Origin: Massilia polaris
GTDB lineage: Bacteria; Pseudomonadota; Gammaproteobacteria; Burkholderiales; Burkholderiaceae_D
Length of the DNA: 64,000 nucleotides
Assembly (NCBI RefSeq): GCF_012927275.1
Contig: NZ_JABBGG010000001.1
Coordinates: forward strand, 682,001-746,000
Direction: 5' to 3'
Position numbers and translations under genes: made by a program. Within the stretch, counting starts at the first letter, position 1. Every line of letters begins with the position of its first letter. The notes below the pieces were generated by a model. That model made no database searches. It was given only the letters and a program-made list of their open reading frames with translations, and had not been told where the DNA came from. This document shows positions 1 to 11,709 of the stretch, one piece after another.

Positions 1-1088
<1,088 letters not shown>

Positions 1089-1097
1089 CAGTAGGTG

Positions 1098-1124
1098 CGT
1101 GGGCAGGGTTTCCTGCCCACGTTT
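1098..1124 (+). terminator. Perfect hairpin between guaB and guaA
   Basis: CGTGGGCAGG and CCTGCCCACG form a perfect 10-bp stem around a GTTT loop, starting ten bases after the guaB stop. Only three T follow, so this is a weak intrinsic terminator or an RNA-stabilising hairpin. It could lower guaA expression relative to guaB. The stem is certain; its role is inference. Confidence 0.5.
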
Positions 1125-1181
1125 GCATTCGCCCCATCGTTTCATGCGCCGCCCCGCGCGCCATTTATTTAATCGGTCTCC

Positions 1182-2792
1182 ATGCATTCTAAAATCCTCA
1201 TCCTCGATTTCGGCTCCCAGGTAACTCAGCTGATCGCGCGCCGCGTGCGCGACGCCGGCGTGTTCTCGGAAGTGTTCCCGTACGACGTCAGCGACGAATT
1301 CGTCCGCAACTACGGCGCGTCCGGCGTCATCCTGTCGGGCAGCCACAATTCGACGCTCGAAGGCGACTCGCCGCGCGCGCCGCAGGCTGTGTTCGAACTC
1401 GGCGTGCCTGTGCTGGGCATCTGCTACGGCATGCAAACGATGGCGGCCCAGTTGGGCGGCAAGGTCGAAAGCGGCCTGGTTCGCGAATTTGGCTACGCCG
1501 AAGTGCGTGCGCGCAGCCATACCGCGCTGCTGAACGGTATCAACGATTTCGTCACCGACGAAGGCCACGGCATGCTGAAGGTGTGGATGAGCCACGGCGA
1601 CAAGGTGCTGGAAATGCCGCCAGGCTTCAAGCTGATGGGCAACACCGAAAGCTGCCCGATCGCCGCGATGGCGGATGAAGAGCGCCGTTTCTACGCGCTG
1701 CAGTTCCATCCGGAAGTGACGCACACCTCGCAGGGCAAGGCCATCCTCGGCCGCTTCGTGCACGAGATCTGCGGCTGCAAGTCGGACTGGAACATGCCGG
1801 ATTACATTTCCGAAGCGGTCCAGAAGATCCGCGACCAGGTTGGTACCGATGAAGTCATCCTCGGCTTGTCGGGCGGCGTCGATTCGAGCGTGGCAGCCGC
1901 GCTGATCCACCGCGCGATCGGCGACCAGCTGACCTGCGTGTTTGTCGACCACGGCCTGCTGCGCCTCGACGAAGGCAAGATGGTGATGGACATGTTCGCC
2001 AAGAACCTCGGCGTGAAGGTGCTGCGCATCGATGCCGAAGACCAGTTCCTCGGCCACCTGGCCGGCGTTGCCGACCCGGAAGCCAAGCGCAAGATCATCG
2101 GCCGCGAATTCGTCGAAGTGTTCCAGGTCGAGGCCGGCAAGCTGAAGAACGCCAAGTGGCTGGCGCAGGGCACCATCTACCCGGACGTCATCGAAAGCGC
2201 GGGCAAGGGCAAGAAGGGCCAGACCATCAAGAGCCACCACAATGTGGGCGGCCTGCCGGAAACGCTGAACCTGAAGCTGCTGGAGCCGCTGCGCGAACTG
2301 TTCAAGGACGAAGTGCGCAAGCTGGGCGTCGCGCTCGGCCTGCCGCATGACATGGTGTATCGCCATCCGTTCCCGGGCCCGGGCCTGGGTGTGCGCATTC
2401 TCGGCGAAGTGAAGAAGGAATTCGCCGACCTGCTGCGCCGCGCGGATGCGATCTTCATCGAAGAGCTGCGCAAGACCCCGTGCGACATTCCTGCGCTGGA
2501 AAGCATCGACGCGGGCGAAGCGCCGAAGAACTGGTACGAGGCGACCAGCCAGGCGTTTGCGGTATTCCTGCCAGTTAAATCGGTGGGCGTGATGGGCGAT
2601 GGCCGCACTTATGAATATGTGGTTGCACTGCGCGCGGTGCAGACGCTGGACTTCATGACGGCGCAGTGGGCGCATCTGCCGCATAGCCTGCTGGGTAAGG
2701 TGTCGAACCGGATCATCAATGAAGTGCGCGGGATTAACCGGGTGGTTTACGATATCTCGGGCAAGCCGCCTGCAACGATCGAGTGGGAGTAA
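1182..2792 (+). CDS. guaA: GMP synthase (glutamine-hydrolysing)
   Basis: The protein has 536 residues and turns XMP plus glutamine and ATP into GMP. The N-terminal class I amidotransferase domain (about 1-200) carries the nucleophile in GICYGMQ and the His/Glu pair in QFHPEV. The ATP pyrophosphatase domain begins near residue 210 with the P-loop LSGGVDSSV. The C-terminal dimerisation domain ends in the family-typical PPATIEWE. The length is close to that of the E. coli enzyme (525). It follows guaB on the same strand and is closed by a strong intrinsic terminator 27 bases after its stop. Confidence 0.98.
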   Translation: MHSKILILDFGSQVTQLIARRVRDAGVFSEVFPYDVSDEFVRNYGASGVILSGSHNSTLEGDSPRAPQAVFELGVPVLGICYGMQTMAAQLGGKVESGLVREFGYAEVRARSHTALLNGINDFVTDEGHGMLKVWMSHGDKVLEMPPGFKLMGNTESCPIAAMADEERRFYALQFHPEVTHTSQGKAILGRFVHEICGCKSDWNMPDYISEAVQKIRDQVGTDEVILGLSGGVDSSVAAALIHRAIGDQLTCVFVDHGLLRLDEGKMVMDMFAKNLGVKVLRIDAEDQFLGHLAGVADPEAKRKIIGREFVEVFQVEAGKLKNAKWLAQGTIYPDVIESAGKGKKGQTIKSHHNVGGLPETLNLKLLEPLRELFKDEVRKLGVALGLPHDMVYRHPFPGPGLGVRILGEVKKEFADLLRRADAIFIEELRKTPCDIPALESIDAGEAPKNWYEATSQAFAVFLPVKSVGVMGDGRTYEYVVALRAVQTLDFMTAQWAHLPHSLLGKVSNRIINEVRGINRVVYDISGKPPATIEWE

Positions 2793-2818
2793 TCTTCCGC
2801 CTCGAATATGCAATTCGT

Positions 2819-2844
2819 AAAAACCCGCTTCGGCGGGTTTTTTT
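2819..2844 (+). terminator. Rho-independent terminator after guaA
   Basis: AAACCCGC, a TTCG tetraloop and GCGGGTTT make an eight-base-pair stem that runs into a T tract. It ends the guaB-guaA unit before ilvD. Confidence 0.92.
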
Positions 2845-3071
2845 GTGAGCAAGGCGTATGCACCATGTAACGCGCGGGCGCATGGGTAGTCTATTCCATG
2901 CACGGTTCGGTTGCTGGTCTCGGAGGGGCTAGGCTGTATTGATATGCAAACCATGCATTCCTTTGGTCTGTGATTCGCCAGGGATATCACAGCACGGTTA
3001 AAGCGATATTGGACAAAGCGTAAGCGGGAGGGCAATCTGGCCCTATCCGCAATTCCAATTGGACTCCAATC

Positions 3072-4934
3072 ATGCCGCAATACCGCTCCCGAACCACCAC
3101 CCACGGCCGCAACATGGCCGGCGCGCGCGCGCTGTGGCGCGCCACCGGCATGAAAGACGGCGATTTCGACAAGCCGATCATCGCCGTGGTGAACTCCTTC
3201 ACCCAGTTCGTGCCCGGCCACGTGCACCTGAAAGACCTGGGCCAGCTGGTCGCGCGCGAAATTGAAGCGGCCGGCGGCGTCGCCAAGGAATTCAACACCA
3301 TCGCCGTCGACGACGGCATCGCGATGGGCCACGGCGGCATGCTCTATTCGCTGCCGTCGCGCGACCTGATCGCCGACTCGGTCGAGTACATGGTCAACGC
3401 GCACTGCGCCGACGCGATGGTCTGCATCTCCAACTGCGACAAGATCACGCCGGGCATGCTGATGGCCGCGATGCGCCTGAACATCCCGGTGGTGTTCGTC
3501 TCCGGCGGACCGATGGAAGCGGGCAAGGTCGTGAAGGTCGTCGACGGCACCCGGAAAATCATCAAGCTCGACCTGGTCGACGCGATGATCAAGGCCGGCG
3601 ACAGCAGCATCAGCGACGCCGACGTGGCCGAGATCGAACGCTCCGCTTGCCCGACCTGCGGTTCGTGCTCCGGCATGTTTACCGCCAATTCGATGAACTG
3701 CCTGACCGAGGCGCTGGGCCTGTCCCTGCCGGGCAACGGCACCATCGTCGCCACGCACGCCGACCGCAAGGAGCTGTTCCTGCGCGCCGGCCGCACGATC
3801 GTCGAACTGGCCAAGCGCTATTACGAGCAGGACGATGCATCCATCCTGCCGCGCAATATCGCCACCATGGCCGCGTTCGAGAACGCGATGGCCCTGGACG
3901 TGTCGATGGGCGGCTCGACCAACACCGTGCTGCACCTTCTGGCTGCCGCGCACGAAGCCGGCGTGCCGTTCACGATGGCGGACATCGACCGGATCTCGCG
4001 CAAGGTGCCATGCCTGTGCAAGGTCGCGCCGATGACCGACAAGTACCACATCGAAGACGTGCACCGCGCCGGCGGCATCATGGCGATCCTGGGCGAGCTG
4101 GCGCGCGCCGGCCTGCTCGATACCTCGGTGTCGTCGGTGCATGCAAAGACGCTGGGCGAGGCGATCGAAAAGAACGACGTCAAGCGCTGCGACGACCAGG
4201 CGGTGCACCAGATGTTCCGCGCCGCGCCTGGCGGCGTGCCGACGCAGGTAGCATTCTCGCAGTCGGAACGTTACGCAGCGCTGGACCTGGACCGCAGCGC
4301 CGGCTGCATCCGCGACCTGGAGCATGCGTATTCGAAAGACGGCGGCCTGGCTGTCCTGTATGGCAACCTGGCCGAGAAAGGCTGCATCGTCAAGACGGCC
4401 GGCGTGGATGAAAGTATCCTGAAGTTTTCCGGCAAGGCGCGCGTGTTCGAAAGCCAGGACGACGCGGTGGAAGGCATCCTGGGCGACACCGTCCATGAGG
4501 GCGACGTGGTCATCATCCGCTACGAAGGGCCGAAGGGCGGCCCGGGCATGCAGGAAATGCTGTACCCGACCTCGTACATCAAGTCGAAAGGCCTGGGCAA
4601 AGCCTGCGCCTTGCTGACCGACGGCCGTTTCTCGGGCGGCTCGTCCGGCCTGGTGATCGGCCATGCATCGCCGGAAGCGGCGGAAGGCGGCGCGATCGGC
4701 CTGGTGGAGGAGGGCGACACGATCGACATCGACATCCCGAACCGTAGCATCAACCTGCGCATCGACGCCGCAGCACTGGCGGCGCGGCGCGCGGCGATGG
4801 AATCGAAGGGTGGCGCCGCATGGCAGCCGCTCAACCGCGAACGGGTGGTATCGCAGGCGTTGCAGGCGTACGCGGCGCTGACCACGTCGGCCGACCGCGG
4901 CGCGGTGCGCGACCTGTCGCAGCTAAAGCGCTGA
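3072..4934 (+). CDS. ilvD: Dihydroxy-acid dehydratase
   Basis: The protein has 620 residues (E. coli IlvD 616) and dehydrates dihydroxy-isovalerate and dihydroxy-methylvalerate in valine, leucine and isoleucine synthesis. The sequence follows the family from [21 protein letters not shown] onward. It shows the iron-sulfur cysteines in [11 protein letters not shown] and in [11 protein letters not shown], and the C-terminal signature GRFSGGSSG. No clear Shine-Dalgarno sequence precedes the ATG, but this start matches the family N-terminus exactly. It stands alone behind the guaA terminator. The 279 bp upstream hold no leader peptide that I recognise. leuA of the same pathway lies 28 kb downstream on the other strand. 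Confidence 0.97.
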   Translation: MPQYRSRTTTHGRNMAGARALWRATGMKDGDFDKPIIAVVNSFTQFVPGHVHLKDLGQLVAREIEAAGGVAKEFNTIAVDDGIAMGHGGMLYSLPSRDLIADSVEYMVNAHCADAMVCISNCDKITPGMLMAAMRLNIPVVFVSGGPMEAGKVVKVVDGTRKIIKLDLVDAMIKAGDSSISDADVAEIERSACPTCGSCSGMFTANSMNCLTEALGLSLPGNGTIVATHADRKELFLRAGRTIVELAKRYYEQDDASILPRNIATMAAFENAMALDVSMGGSTNTVLHLLAAAHEAGVPFTMADIDRISRKVPCLCKVAPMTDKYHIEDVHRAGGIMAILGELARAGLLDTSVSSVHAKTLGEAIEKNDVKRCDDQAVHQMFRAAPGGVPTQVAFSQSERYAALDLDRSAGCIRDLEHAYSKDGGLAVLYGNLAEKGCIVKTAGVDESILKFSGKARVFESQDDAVEGILGDTVHEGDVVIIRYEGPKGGPGMQEMLYPTSYIKSKGLGKACALLTDGRFSGGSSGLVIGHASPEAAEGGAIGLVEEGDTIDIDIPNRSINLRIDAAALAARRAAMESKGGAAWQPLNRERVVSQALQAYAALTTSADRGAVRDLSQLKR

Positions 4935-5061
4935 CCGCACAATTGATGAGGTGTTGACGGCGTTCAATGGTGCGCAGAGTACGGCTTAACTGCGCTATTC
5001 TCAAATTGTTCCAACGCTAATAGTTGCGGTGGTCGCGTTCTCAACAATGGGAGGAGTCACC

Positions 5062-5940
5062 ATGAAACATACCCTCATCGCCGTTTTCGACAGCCGCACC
5101 GATGCCCAGGGCGCCATGGACGAGCTGCTGCTGTCCGGCTTCACGGGCACCGACGTGCGCCTGTCCGAGGACACCGCCAGCATCGCCGACACCGAAGTGT
5201 CCGACCGCACGGAGGAGCAAGGCATTGGCGCCAGCATCATACATTTCTTCACCGACTTGTTCGGCAGCGACCGCGACGTCCATGGGAACAAGTACGCCAC
5301 GGCTGTCAGCAAGGGCCACCATGTGCTGACTGTGACGACCGCCGACGAGCCGGAGGCCGAGCGCGCCGCCGACATTGTCGAACGTTTCGGGCCGGTCGAT
5401 ATCGACGACAAGGTCGCCGAATGGAGCGGTGCGCCGCTTACCGCCAGTGGGCAGGCGATGCGCATGGCAAGCCCCGGCAGTATGCAACGGTCGGAACGCA
5501 CGACCCTGCATTTCCAGGGAGACCGCGGCCTGTTTGCGCAGCAGTCGCTGAACGATGAAAGGCCCATGGGCCATACCTACCAGGAAAGTATGGGGCCGGG
5601 GGATGAGTTGTCGACGGGGTATTTCGGCGGCGTGCAGCGCGGCGGCTCGCGTATTTTCTCCCCGCTGACTCCGGGCCAGGCGAACATCATCGATACGGAA
5701 ACGTATAACCGCAGCCACTGGGACAGCACTTACGGTGCGGGCGGCCGCTCGTATGACGACTACGAGCCTGCCTACAGCTTCGGGCACGAGATGGCCACTA
5801 TGTACCGCGACCGTCCCTGGGATGAGGCAGAGCCGGACGTTCGCAACAAGTGGGAATCGCGCGATACCGCCGGCGGCGCATCAACCTGGGAAGAGTTCAA
5901 GGCTGCCATCCGCCACGGGTGGGACCGCCTGACGCACTAG
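5062..5940 (+). CDS. YflT-like general stress protein with variable C-terminus
   Basis: This is a 292-residue soluble protein. The first 75 residues (MKHTLIAVFDSRTDAQGAMDELL) resemble the YflT/general-stress-17M-type domain. The rest is polar and ends in an acidic, tryptophan-containing segment (YRDRPWDEAEPDVRNKWES). An in-frame GTG lies 33 bases upstream, but GGGAGGAG at 5049-5056 stands five bases before the ATG at 5062 and fixes the start there. Proteins of this build are common and uncharacterised in Burkholderiales. The stress link rests only on the N-terminal domain. It is monocistronic: a terminator follows, and ilvD ends 127 bp before. Confidence 0.75.
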   Translation: MKHTLIAVFDSRTDAQGAMDELLLSGFTGTDVRLSEDTASIADTEVSDRTEEQGIGASIIHFFTDLFGSDRDVHGNKYATAVSKGHHVLTVTTADEPEAERAADIVERFGPVDIDDKVAEWSGAPLTASGQAMRMASPGSMQRSERTTLHFQGDRGLFAQQSLNDERPMGHTYQESMGPGDELSTGYFGGVQRGGSRIFSPLTPGQANIIDTETYNRSHWDSTYGAGGRSYDDYEPAYSFGHEMATMYRDRPWDEAEPDVRNKWESRDTAGGASTWEEFKAAIRHGWDRLTH

Positions 5941-5948
5941 AGCCAGAG

Positions 5949-5976
5949 AAAGCCCGCCTCGGCGGGTTTTCTTTTT
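5949..5976 (+). terminator. Intrinsic terminator between convergent genes
   Basis: CCCGCC and GGCGGG with flanking A and T runs form a short GC stem followed by TTTTCTTTTT. It closes the stress-protein gene. The A-rich 5' side may let it also work for tctA arriving from the other strand. Confidence 0.8.
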
Positions 5977-6040
5977 CGATACGCGACAGGCCAGCTTTAG
6001 AACGTGTGGCGCACATTGTTCATGGTGGTGCCGTACGATG

Positions 6041-7543
6041 TTATTCCGGATGAAATGCCTCCTCGCGCTTCCTTTTGAGTGAAGGCAGCATGACGACAAC
6101 CATCGCCGCGACCGCCAGCCCGAGCATGGTCGCGCTGATCGGACGCTGCACGAACACCAGCGGGTCGCTGTGCGACAGCAGCAGCGCGCGCCGCAGGTAC
6201 TCCTCCATCATCGGGCCGATGATAAAGCCCAGCAGCATCGGCGCCGGTTCGGCATCCAGTTTGGCGCAGGTGTAGCCGAACAAGCCAAACAAGGCCATCA
6301 GCCACACATCGAATTCGCTGTTGTTGAGGCTGAACACGCCGATCGCGCAGAACATCAGCACGGCGGGATACAGGCGATGGTAGGGGACCATGATCATCTT
6401 GACCCACAGCCCGATCATCGGCAGGTTCAGGACGACCAGGAACAGGTTGCCGAACCACATCGACACGATCAGGCCCCAGAACAGCGCCGGCTGCTCGGTC
6501 ATCACCGCCGGGCCGGGCTGGATGCCCTGGATGATCAGGGCGCCGATCATCAGCGCCATCACCGGATTCGACGGGATTCCAAGGGTTAGCATCGGAATGA
6601 ACGAGGTCTGGGCGCCGGCGTTGTTGGCCGCTTCCGGCGCCGCGACGCCTTCGATCGCGCCCTTCCCAAACTGGGCGGAGTTCCTGGATACTTTTTTCTC
6701 GATCGAATAGGCGGCAAACGATGCGAGCATGGCGCCTCCGCCAGGCAGGATGCCCAGCGCCGCGCCGAGCACCGTGCCCCGGACGACGGGCGCGATGATG
6801 CGTTTGAAATCCTCTTTGCTGAGCATGAGGCCCGACACTTTTTTCATCGCGAGGCTGCGGGTTTCGTCATGCTCGAGGTTGCGGACGATCTCGCCGACCC
6901 CGAACATGCCCATTGCGACGATGACGAAATTAATGCCGTCGGCCAGTTGCGGCACATCGAAGGTGTAACGCGCGACGCCGGAGTTGACGTCGGTGCCGAC
7001 CAGGCCGAGCAGCAGGCCAAGCAACACCATGCCGACCGCGTTGAGCAGCGAGCCGCTGGCCAGCACCACCGATGCCACCAGTCCCAGCACCATCAGCGAG
7101 AAGTATTCCGCGGGCCCAAACCGGAGCGCCAGTTCCGCCAGTGGCGGAGCGAACGCGGCGAGCAGAACGATGGAGACCGTGCCGGCAAAGAACGAGGCCA
7201 GCGCGGCCGTGGCGAGCGCCTTGCCGGCATTGCCGTTGCGGGCCATCTGGTAGCCGTCGATCGCCGTGACTACCGAGGATGATTCGCCGGGCAGGTTGAC
7301 CAGCACGGCCGTGGTGGATCCGCCATATTGGGCGCCGTAGTAAATCCCGGACAGCATGATCAGCGCGGAGATCGGCGGCAGGCCGAAGGTGGCCGGCAGC
7401 AGCATCGCGATGGTGGCGATCGGGCCCAGCCCCGGCAGGACGCCGACTGCGGTGCCGACAAAGACCCCGATCAGGCAATACATCAGGTTGCCCAGTGTGA
7501 AGGCGGTGGCGAAACCCAGTCCGAGGTTGCTTAGGATGTCCAT
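6041..7543 (-). CDS. tctA: Tripartite tricarboxylate transporter permease TctA, orphan copy
   Basis: A 500-residue inner-membrane protein of about 12 helices, the large subunit of a TTT-family secondary carrier for carboxylates. Family motifs are clear: the start MDILSNLGLG, GVLPGLGPIATIAMLLP, YYGAQYGGSTTA, NLPGESSSVVT and a second internal GILPGGGAMLASF. It is collinear without gaps with the TctA at 28167-29669, and by eye about nine residues in ten agree. That copy sits in a complete tctCBA operon. This one has no tctB or tctC beside it: upstream lies an unrelated SRPBCC gene and downstream a terminator. It probably shares TctB/TctC proteins encoded elsewhere, or is a leftover of duplication. 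No reading-frame damage is visible. Confidence 0.93.
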   Translation of the reverse strand: MDILSNLGLGFATAFTLGNLMYCLIGVFVGTAVGVLPGLGPIATIAMLLPATFGLPPISALIMLSGIYYGAQYGGSTTAVLVNLPGESSSVVTAIDGYQMARNGNAGKALATAALASFFAGTVSIVLLAAFAPPLAELALRFGPAEYFSLMVLGLVASVVLASGSLLNAVGMVLLGLLLGLVGTDVNSGVARYTFDVPQLADGINFVIVAMGMFGVGEIVRNLEHDETRSLAMKKVSGLMLSKEDFKRIIAPVVRGTVLGAALGILPGGGAMLASFAAYSIEKKVSRNSAQFGKGAIEGVAAPEAANNAGAQTSFIPMLTLGIPSNPVMALMIGALIIQGIQPGPAVMTEQPALFWGLIVSMWFGNLFLVVLNLPMIGLWVKMIMVPYHRLYPAVLMFCAIGVFSLNNSEFDVWLMALFGLFGYTCAKLDAEPAPMLLGFIIGPMMEEYLRRALLLSHSDPLVFVQRPISATMLGLAVAAMVVVMLPSLKRKREEAFHPE

Positions 7544-7649
7544 TTTCCTGGCTAAAAGCGGAGCCGGGGGAGTCCACCTCCCGGAAGCCTTGAATTTTGC
7601 GCGTATGAACCTGCCAATGCAAGAGGCAGCTCAATCGTGTGTCGCTGTG

Positions 7650-8099
7650 CTAGCGAAAGGTTCGCGCAAGCACCGCATGCCTGTGCTGGAAGAACAGCTT
7701 GACGAACCATGCAAGGAGCGGCGACGCGAAGCGCGGCGAGAACTCCAGGTTGTCCGTGACAGTTGCGCCGTCACCTGCCGCTGTCACTATCCGCTCGTGC
7801 CGCCACATGCGCATCGAAAACAGCGGCGACTGCTCGACGAAGCGGCGGCCAGGCTCCAGTTCGACGAAGGTCAGCCTGGACATGTCCATCGGGAATATCC
7901 CAAACAGCAGGAAGTGGCAGCGGCCGAGCGATTTCCCGAGGGCGGTGTCCTTGTCGATGTGTTTCATCCCTTTGGGGAAAGTCATCTTCAGGACAGGCCA
8001 CATCTCCGCCTGTATGCCCCGGGTCGACGTCGACCAGGTCCAGAGTTCGTCGACAGAAGTCGGTAAGGTGGTTACAAAAGTGAGGCGCTCTATCGGCAT
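7650..8099 (-). CDS. SRPBCC (START-like) family protein
   Basis: A 149-residue protein with the hallmarks of the SRPBCC ligand-binding fold: an opening strand RLTFVTTLPTSVDELW, a central MTFPKGM strand, a strand with FVELEPGRRFVEQ, and a C-terminal helix ending in FFQHRHAVLARTFR. The frame stays open to 8363 upstream, but that part has no family likeness and overlaps the acetolactate synthase remnant. The ATG at 8099 matches the expected N-terminus. The substrate is unknown. It lies upstream of the orphan tctA on the same strand with 106 bp between. Confidence 0.7.
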   Translation of the reverse strand: MPIERLTFVTTLPTSVDELWTWSTSTRGIQAEMWPVLKMTFPKGMKHIDKDTALGKSLGRCHFLLFGIFPMDMSRLTFVELEPGRRFVEQSPLFSMRMWRHERIVTAAGDGATVTDNLEFSPRFASPLLAWFVKLFFQHRHAVLARTFR

Positions 8100-8361
8100 C
8101 CGGCTTCCACATGGTTGTTGCGGATATTGGTATTCTGTCCCTTTCCATGGTTTGCTTCCGTTAGCCAAGTCGCAGTTCGGGCAAGTTCCCCTGCTGGCGA
8201 TCCGCTTTTCGCTTGCGCTGCCCGTGCCGGATGCCGATACCGGCGCCTTTGGCGAAGTCGCCGATGACCGGCACTGATGGCCGCTCCACGCACGACACGC
8301 GGCAAGGGCTTGCAGTTGAGTTCCAATCCGGTGCTGGCGCCAAAGCTGCCGGCCTGCCGTC

Positions 8362-8945
8362 ACAAAATGGAACGCGCAGGTGCGCGACGCCGGCCAGATT
8401 GCGCAAACGGTGCAGGCGGCTATCCGGATCGCGACTCGCGGCAGGCGATGCCGCGGTTGAGTTGATCAGGCGTGCGCGCCGCCCGATCTTCTACGGCGGC
8501 GGAGGGCTGATCAACTCGGGCAATGAGGCGTGCAAAAAATTCGCGGAACTGGTTCGGCGAAAGCGCGGTCCATGCACGCTCACACTGATGGGACTCGGCG
8601 CCTTCCCCGCATCGAGCGAGCTTTGGCTCGGCATGCTGGGCATGCACGGCACGCCAGTGGCAGGAGCTCCATCACGCAGCGCGCTACAGCCACAGCTACT
8701 CCGAGGCCATGCCCGTTTTCGTCGCGCTGGCACGCGCGTTCGGGTGGAGCGCGCGGCGCGTCGAACACGCCGGCGAGCTCGATGCTGCGCTGTCGGAATG
8801 CCTGTCTTCGGACACGCCATACTTTCTGGATGTCGTCGTCGAGCAGGCCGAGAACTGCTTCCCGATGATCCCATCCGGGCACGGACATCACGAAATCATG
8901 CTTGGGAAAGACCGCTGGTATCGAGGTGGCCGGCCGGTGTCATGA
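8362..8945 (+). pseudogene. Acetolactate synthase-like (IlvB family) gene remnant
   Basis: Three pieces of one thiamine-diphosphate enzyme lie in order but in three different frames. Piece one (8362-8443) reads TKWNAQVRDAG...AAIRIATRGR, the end of the N-terminal domain. Piece two (about 8432-8650) reads AVELIRRARRPIFYGGGG...LGMLGMHGT, the FAD/central domain. Piece three (8652-8945) reads RQWQELHHAARYSHSYSEAM...DTPYFLDVVV...CFPMIPSGHGHHE, the C-terminal domain. The first about 150 residues are gone, and so is a large middle block between MHGT and QWQEL that holds most of the cofactor-binding core. Only about 195 codons of an expected 560-600 remain, so no enzyme can be made. The remaining words are well preserved, which suggests fairly recent decay. 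ilvD of the same pathway lies 3.4 kb upstream. Confidence 0.85.
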
Positions 8946-9021
8946 TGCCGAAATAATTGCCGGTTAGCATCTTGTGTTTGCGCCAGTTCGCGCTGGTCGA
9001 TTCACAAAATCTAGGACGGCG

Positions 9022-11709
9022 ATGGCCAGGCAAGCTTTGAACGACCCCACCCCGATTTCCAGCGCGCGCCCTTCATTGCTCGCGCTTCTGTTCTGGCCTG
9101 TCGCGGCGATTTTGCTGATCGCAGCGGTGTGGTGGATAACATTTGTACGCGCGAACAATGAGCGTACCGAGGCCGAACAGAACACACGCCGCGAAGCGAC
9201 TGCGGCGGCCCAGGCATACGAGCAGTACGTGACCCGGTCGGTGGCGCAGATGGATCAGGTGTCGATGCAGCTGAAACAAAGCTGGGAGCAATCGAACGGC
9301 CAACTGCGGCTGGAACACCTGACCCGCGACGGCATGTTCCTCGATAGCGCGTTCGTCGCTGTCAGCGTCGTCGACGCGCAGGGTCGGGTAATCAGCTCTA
9401 CCCGCGCCAGCGAACTCGATACCTCGTATGCGCAGTCCGCATTCTTCAAATTCCACCGCAATAACAACTCAAGTTCCCTGAAGATCGAAACGCCCCAAGG
9501 GGCGCCAACCCCGGTCCACGCCGCAGTTTTGTTCAGCCGCCGCCTCGATACCCGCGAAGAAGCGTTCGACGGCGTCGTGGTCGTGACCGTGCCGTCCGAC
9601 TACCTCACATCGTTCTACGTGCCGTCGGCACTCGGTCGCGAGGGCATGGTCGCTACGGTGGGCGCGGAGTCCGGGCTGCGGCTGGAACAGCAAGAATACG
9701 CTGGTGCCAGCCCGTCCGAGACGGCATTCCCGCATAACCCAGGGCTGTGGGCCGCGGAATACGGTGTTTCGCTGCTGGATGGCGAACGTGGTTTTCCGGA
9801 CGGCCAGCCGCGCTTTCTCGCCTGGCGCCACTCGTCGGCGTACCCGCTGGTCGCCCTGGTCGCGCTGTCGAAGAACGAGGCGATGGCGGCCGCGGATGCC
9901 TACTGGATCGATGGCCGCAACAATGCGGCATTCGCTTCGTTTGGCCTGGCGTTGATCGCCGCATTGGCAACCGTGCTCGCACGCCGCGCCGCCCATCGGC
10001 TCAGCGAACAGGAAGACGTGCGGCTCGCCTACCGGACGGCCACCGAAAGTGCCAACGACGGCTTCTACATGGCCGCCGCCCTGCGCAACGACGCCGGGGA
10101 GATTGTCGATTTCCAGATTGTCGACTGCAACGAACGTGGCGCCTATTTTTATGGGACCTCACGCGGAGAGCTCCTTGGCAAGCGCTTGTCCTCCATCGAG
10201 GCCGGCGTATTCGGCGACGCGCTGCTGGACACCTACACCGCGGCGATGGAATCGGGCTTCCATGAGGACGAGCGCGAGATGCCGTCCGATAAGCGCCTCA
10301 ACATCAAGTGGGGCCACCGTCGCCTTGTCCGTGTCGGTAACGGGCTCGCAGTGACACTGCGCGACATCAGCGAACGCAAGGCGCATGTCGTCGAACTGGA
10401 GCGGCTCGCCAACGAAGACATGTTGACCGGGCTGCCGAACCGCCATTGGCTGATGGGGTTTCTGCCCCTTGCGATGGCGGCCAGCCGTGCCAATGGCACC
10501 GAGCTTTCGCTGCTGTTCATCGACCTCGACGAATTCAAACAGGTCAATGACCTGCACGGACATGCCGTCGGCGACCAGCTGCTCAAGGCGGCGGGTGAGC
10601 GCCTGCGCGCACTGCTGCGCCCGGGCGATCATGTGGTCCGATTCGGTGGCGACGAATTCATCGTGCTGCTGATGCCCTCGGAGGCGGAGCAGCAGGCTGC
10701 CAGCGTCGCCGAACGCATCATCGCCGCGTTCGGGACGCCGTTCACAATTGGCGGCGAACAGCCGCAGGTCGGCGCGTCCGTTGGCATCAGCGTGTTTCCT
10801 CGCGACGCCGCAGATGCTGCGGCGTTGATCAAGAACGGCGACATCGCCATGTACGCGGGGAAGACCGATGGCAAGGGACAGTACCGCTATTTCGAGGCAT
10901 CGCAGTCGCGCATTATCCAAAGCCGCCTCCAGCTGAAACACAGGCTGCTCGAGGCAATCGAGCTTGACCAGTTCGTGCTGTACTACCAGCCGCGGGTCGA
11001 TGCCTACACGGGCAAGGTATGCAGCATGGAGGCGTTGGTGCGCTGGATCCATCCGCAGCATGGACTGGTGTCGCCGCTCGAGTTCATCCCGATGGCCGAA
11101 ACCACTGGCCTGATCCTGCGCATCGGCGAAATGGTGATGGAGAAGGCGTGCCGCCAGATCGACGAATGGCGCAGCGCGGGACTGGCTGTCGTGCCGGTCT
11201 CGATCAACGTGTCGCCGAAACAGTTCGCTCGGGGCGAGGTGCATCGCCAGCTGGCCGTTTATCTTGACCGGTACGCGATACCTTCTTCATTGCTGGAGGT
11301 GGAGATCACGGAGTCGGCCATGATGGGCGAGCAGGAAGAAGTGCTGGCGGAGCTTGGCGCCATCCGGGCTTTGGGCGTCAAGCTGCATGTCGATGATTTC
11401 GGCACCGGCTATTCGTCATTGTCGCAGTTGCAGAAACTGAAAATGGATGTGCTGAAGGTCGACCGGGCGTTCACGTCGGAACTGGGCAACTCGCGCGAGG
11501 GACGGGTGTTCTTCCAGGCGATCGTCTCGATGGCGCATGCGCTGGGCATGTCGGTTGTCGCCGAAGGCGTGGAGACAGCCGAGCAGCTGGGCATTTTGCA
11601 GGAGTTGGGTTGCAATGAAGTCCAGGGCTATTATCTGGCGAGGCCGATGCCGGCGGCGGCGATTCCTTCCGTTCTCACGCAAGGAAATCTGTTCGCCACG
11701 ACACGTTAG
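9022..11709 (+). CDS. Membrane diguanylate cyclase/phosphodiesterase (Cache-PAS-GGDEF-EAL)
   Basis: A protein of about 895 residues that turns over cyclic di-GMP. A first membrane helix (LLALLFWPVAAILLIAAVWW) precedes a periplasmic double-Cache-like sensor of about 250 residues. A second helix (FASFGLALIAALATVLA) follows, then a PAS-like segment. The cyclase domain has an intact FGGDEF site and the phosphodiesterase domain an intact EALVRW motif with the later DDFGTGYSSL loop, so both activities look possible. An earlier in-frame GTG at 8974 exists. I prefer ATG 9022 because AGGACG lies five bases upstream of it. It converges on fahA, and the two stops overlap by four bases. Confidence 0.93.
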   Translation: MARQALNDPTPISSARPSLLALLFWPVAAILLIAAVWWITFVRANNERTEAEQNTRREATAAAQAYEQYVTRSVAQMDQVSMQLKQSWEQSNGQLRLEHLTRDGMFLDSAFVAVSVVDAQGRVISSTRASELDTSYAQSAFFKFHRNNNSSSLKIETPQGAPTPVHAAVLFSRRLDTREEAFDGVVVVTVPSDYLTSFYVPSALGREGMVATVGAESGLRLEQQEYAGASPSETAFPHNPGLWAAEYGVSLLDGERGFPDGQPRFLAWRHSSAYPLVALVALSKNEAMAAADAYWIDGRNNAAFASFGLALIAALATVLARRAAHRLSEQEDVRLAYRTATESANDGFYMAAALRNDAGEIVDFQIVDCNERGAYFYGTSRGELLGKRLSSIEAGVFGDALLDTYTAAMESGFHEDEREMPSDKRLNIKWGHRRLVRVGNGLAVTLRDISERKAHVVELERLANEDMLTGLPNRHWLMGFLPLAMAASRANGTELSLLFIDLDEFKQVNDLHGHAVGDQLLKAAGERLRALLRPGDHVVRFGGDEFIVLLMPSEAEQQAASVAERIIAAFGTPFTIGGEQPQVGASVGISVFPRDAADAAALIKNGDIAMYAGKTDGKGQYRYFEASQSRIIQSRLQLKHRLLEAIELDQFVLYYQPRVDAYTGKVCSMEALVRWIHPQHGLVSPLEFIPMAETTGLILRIGEMVMEKACRQIDEWRSAGLAVVPVSINVSPKQFARGEVHRQLAVYLDRYAIPSSLLEVEITESAMMGEQEEVLAELGAIRALGVKLHVDDFGTGYSSLSQLQKLKMDVLKVDRAFTSELGNSREGRVFFQAIVSMAHALGMSVVAEGVETAEQLGILQELGCNEVQGYYLARPMPAAAIPSVLTQGNLFATTR

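Noticed and set aside
7564-7584. A short GC hairpin (CCGGG...CCCGG) upstream of the orphan tctA.
   Set aside because: The pairing needs several bulges and no regulator is near. Such short GC stems are frequent in this genome.
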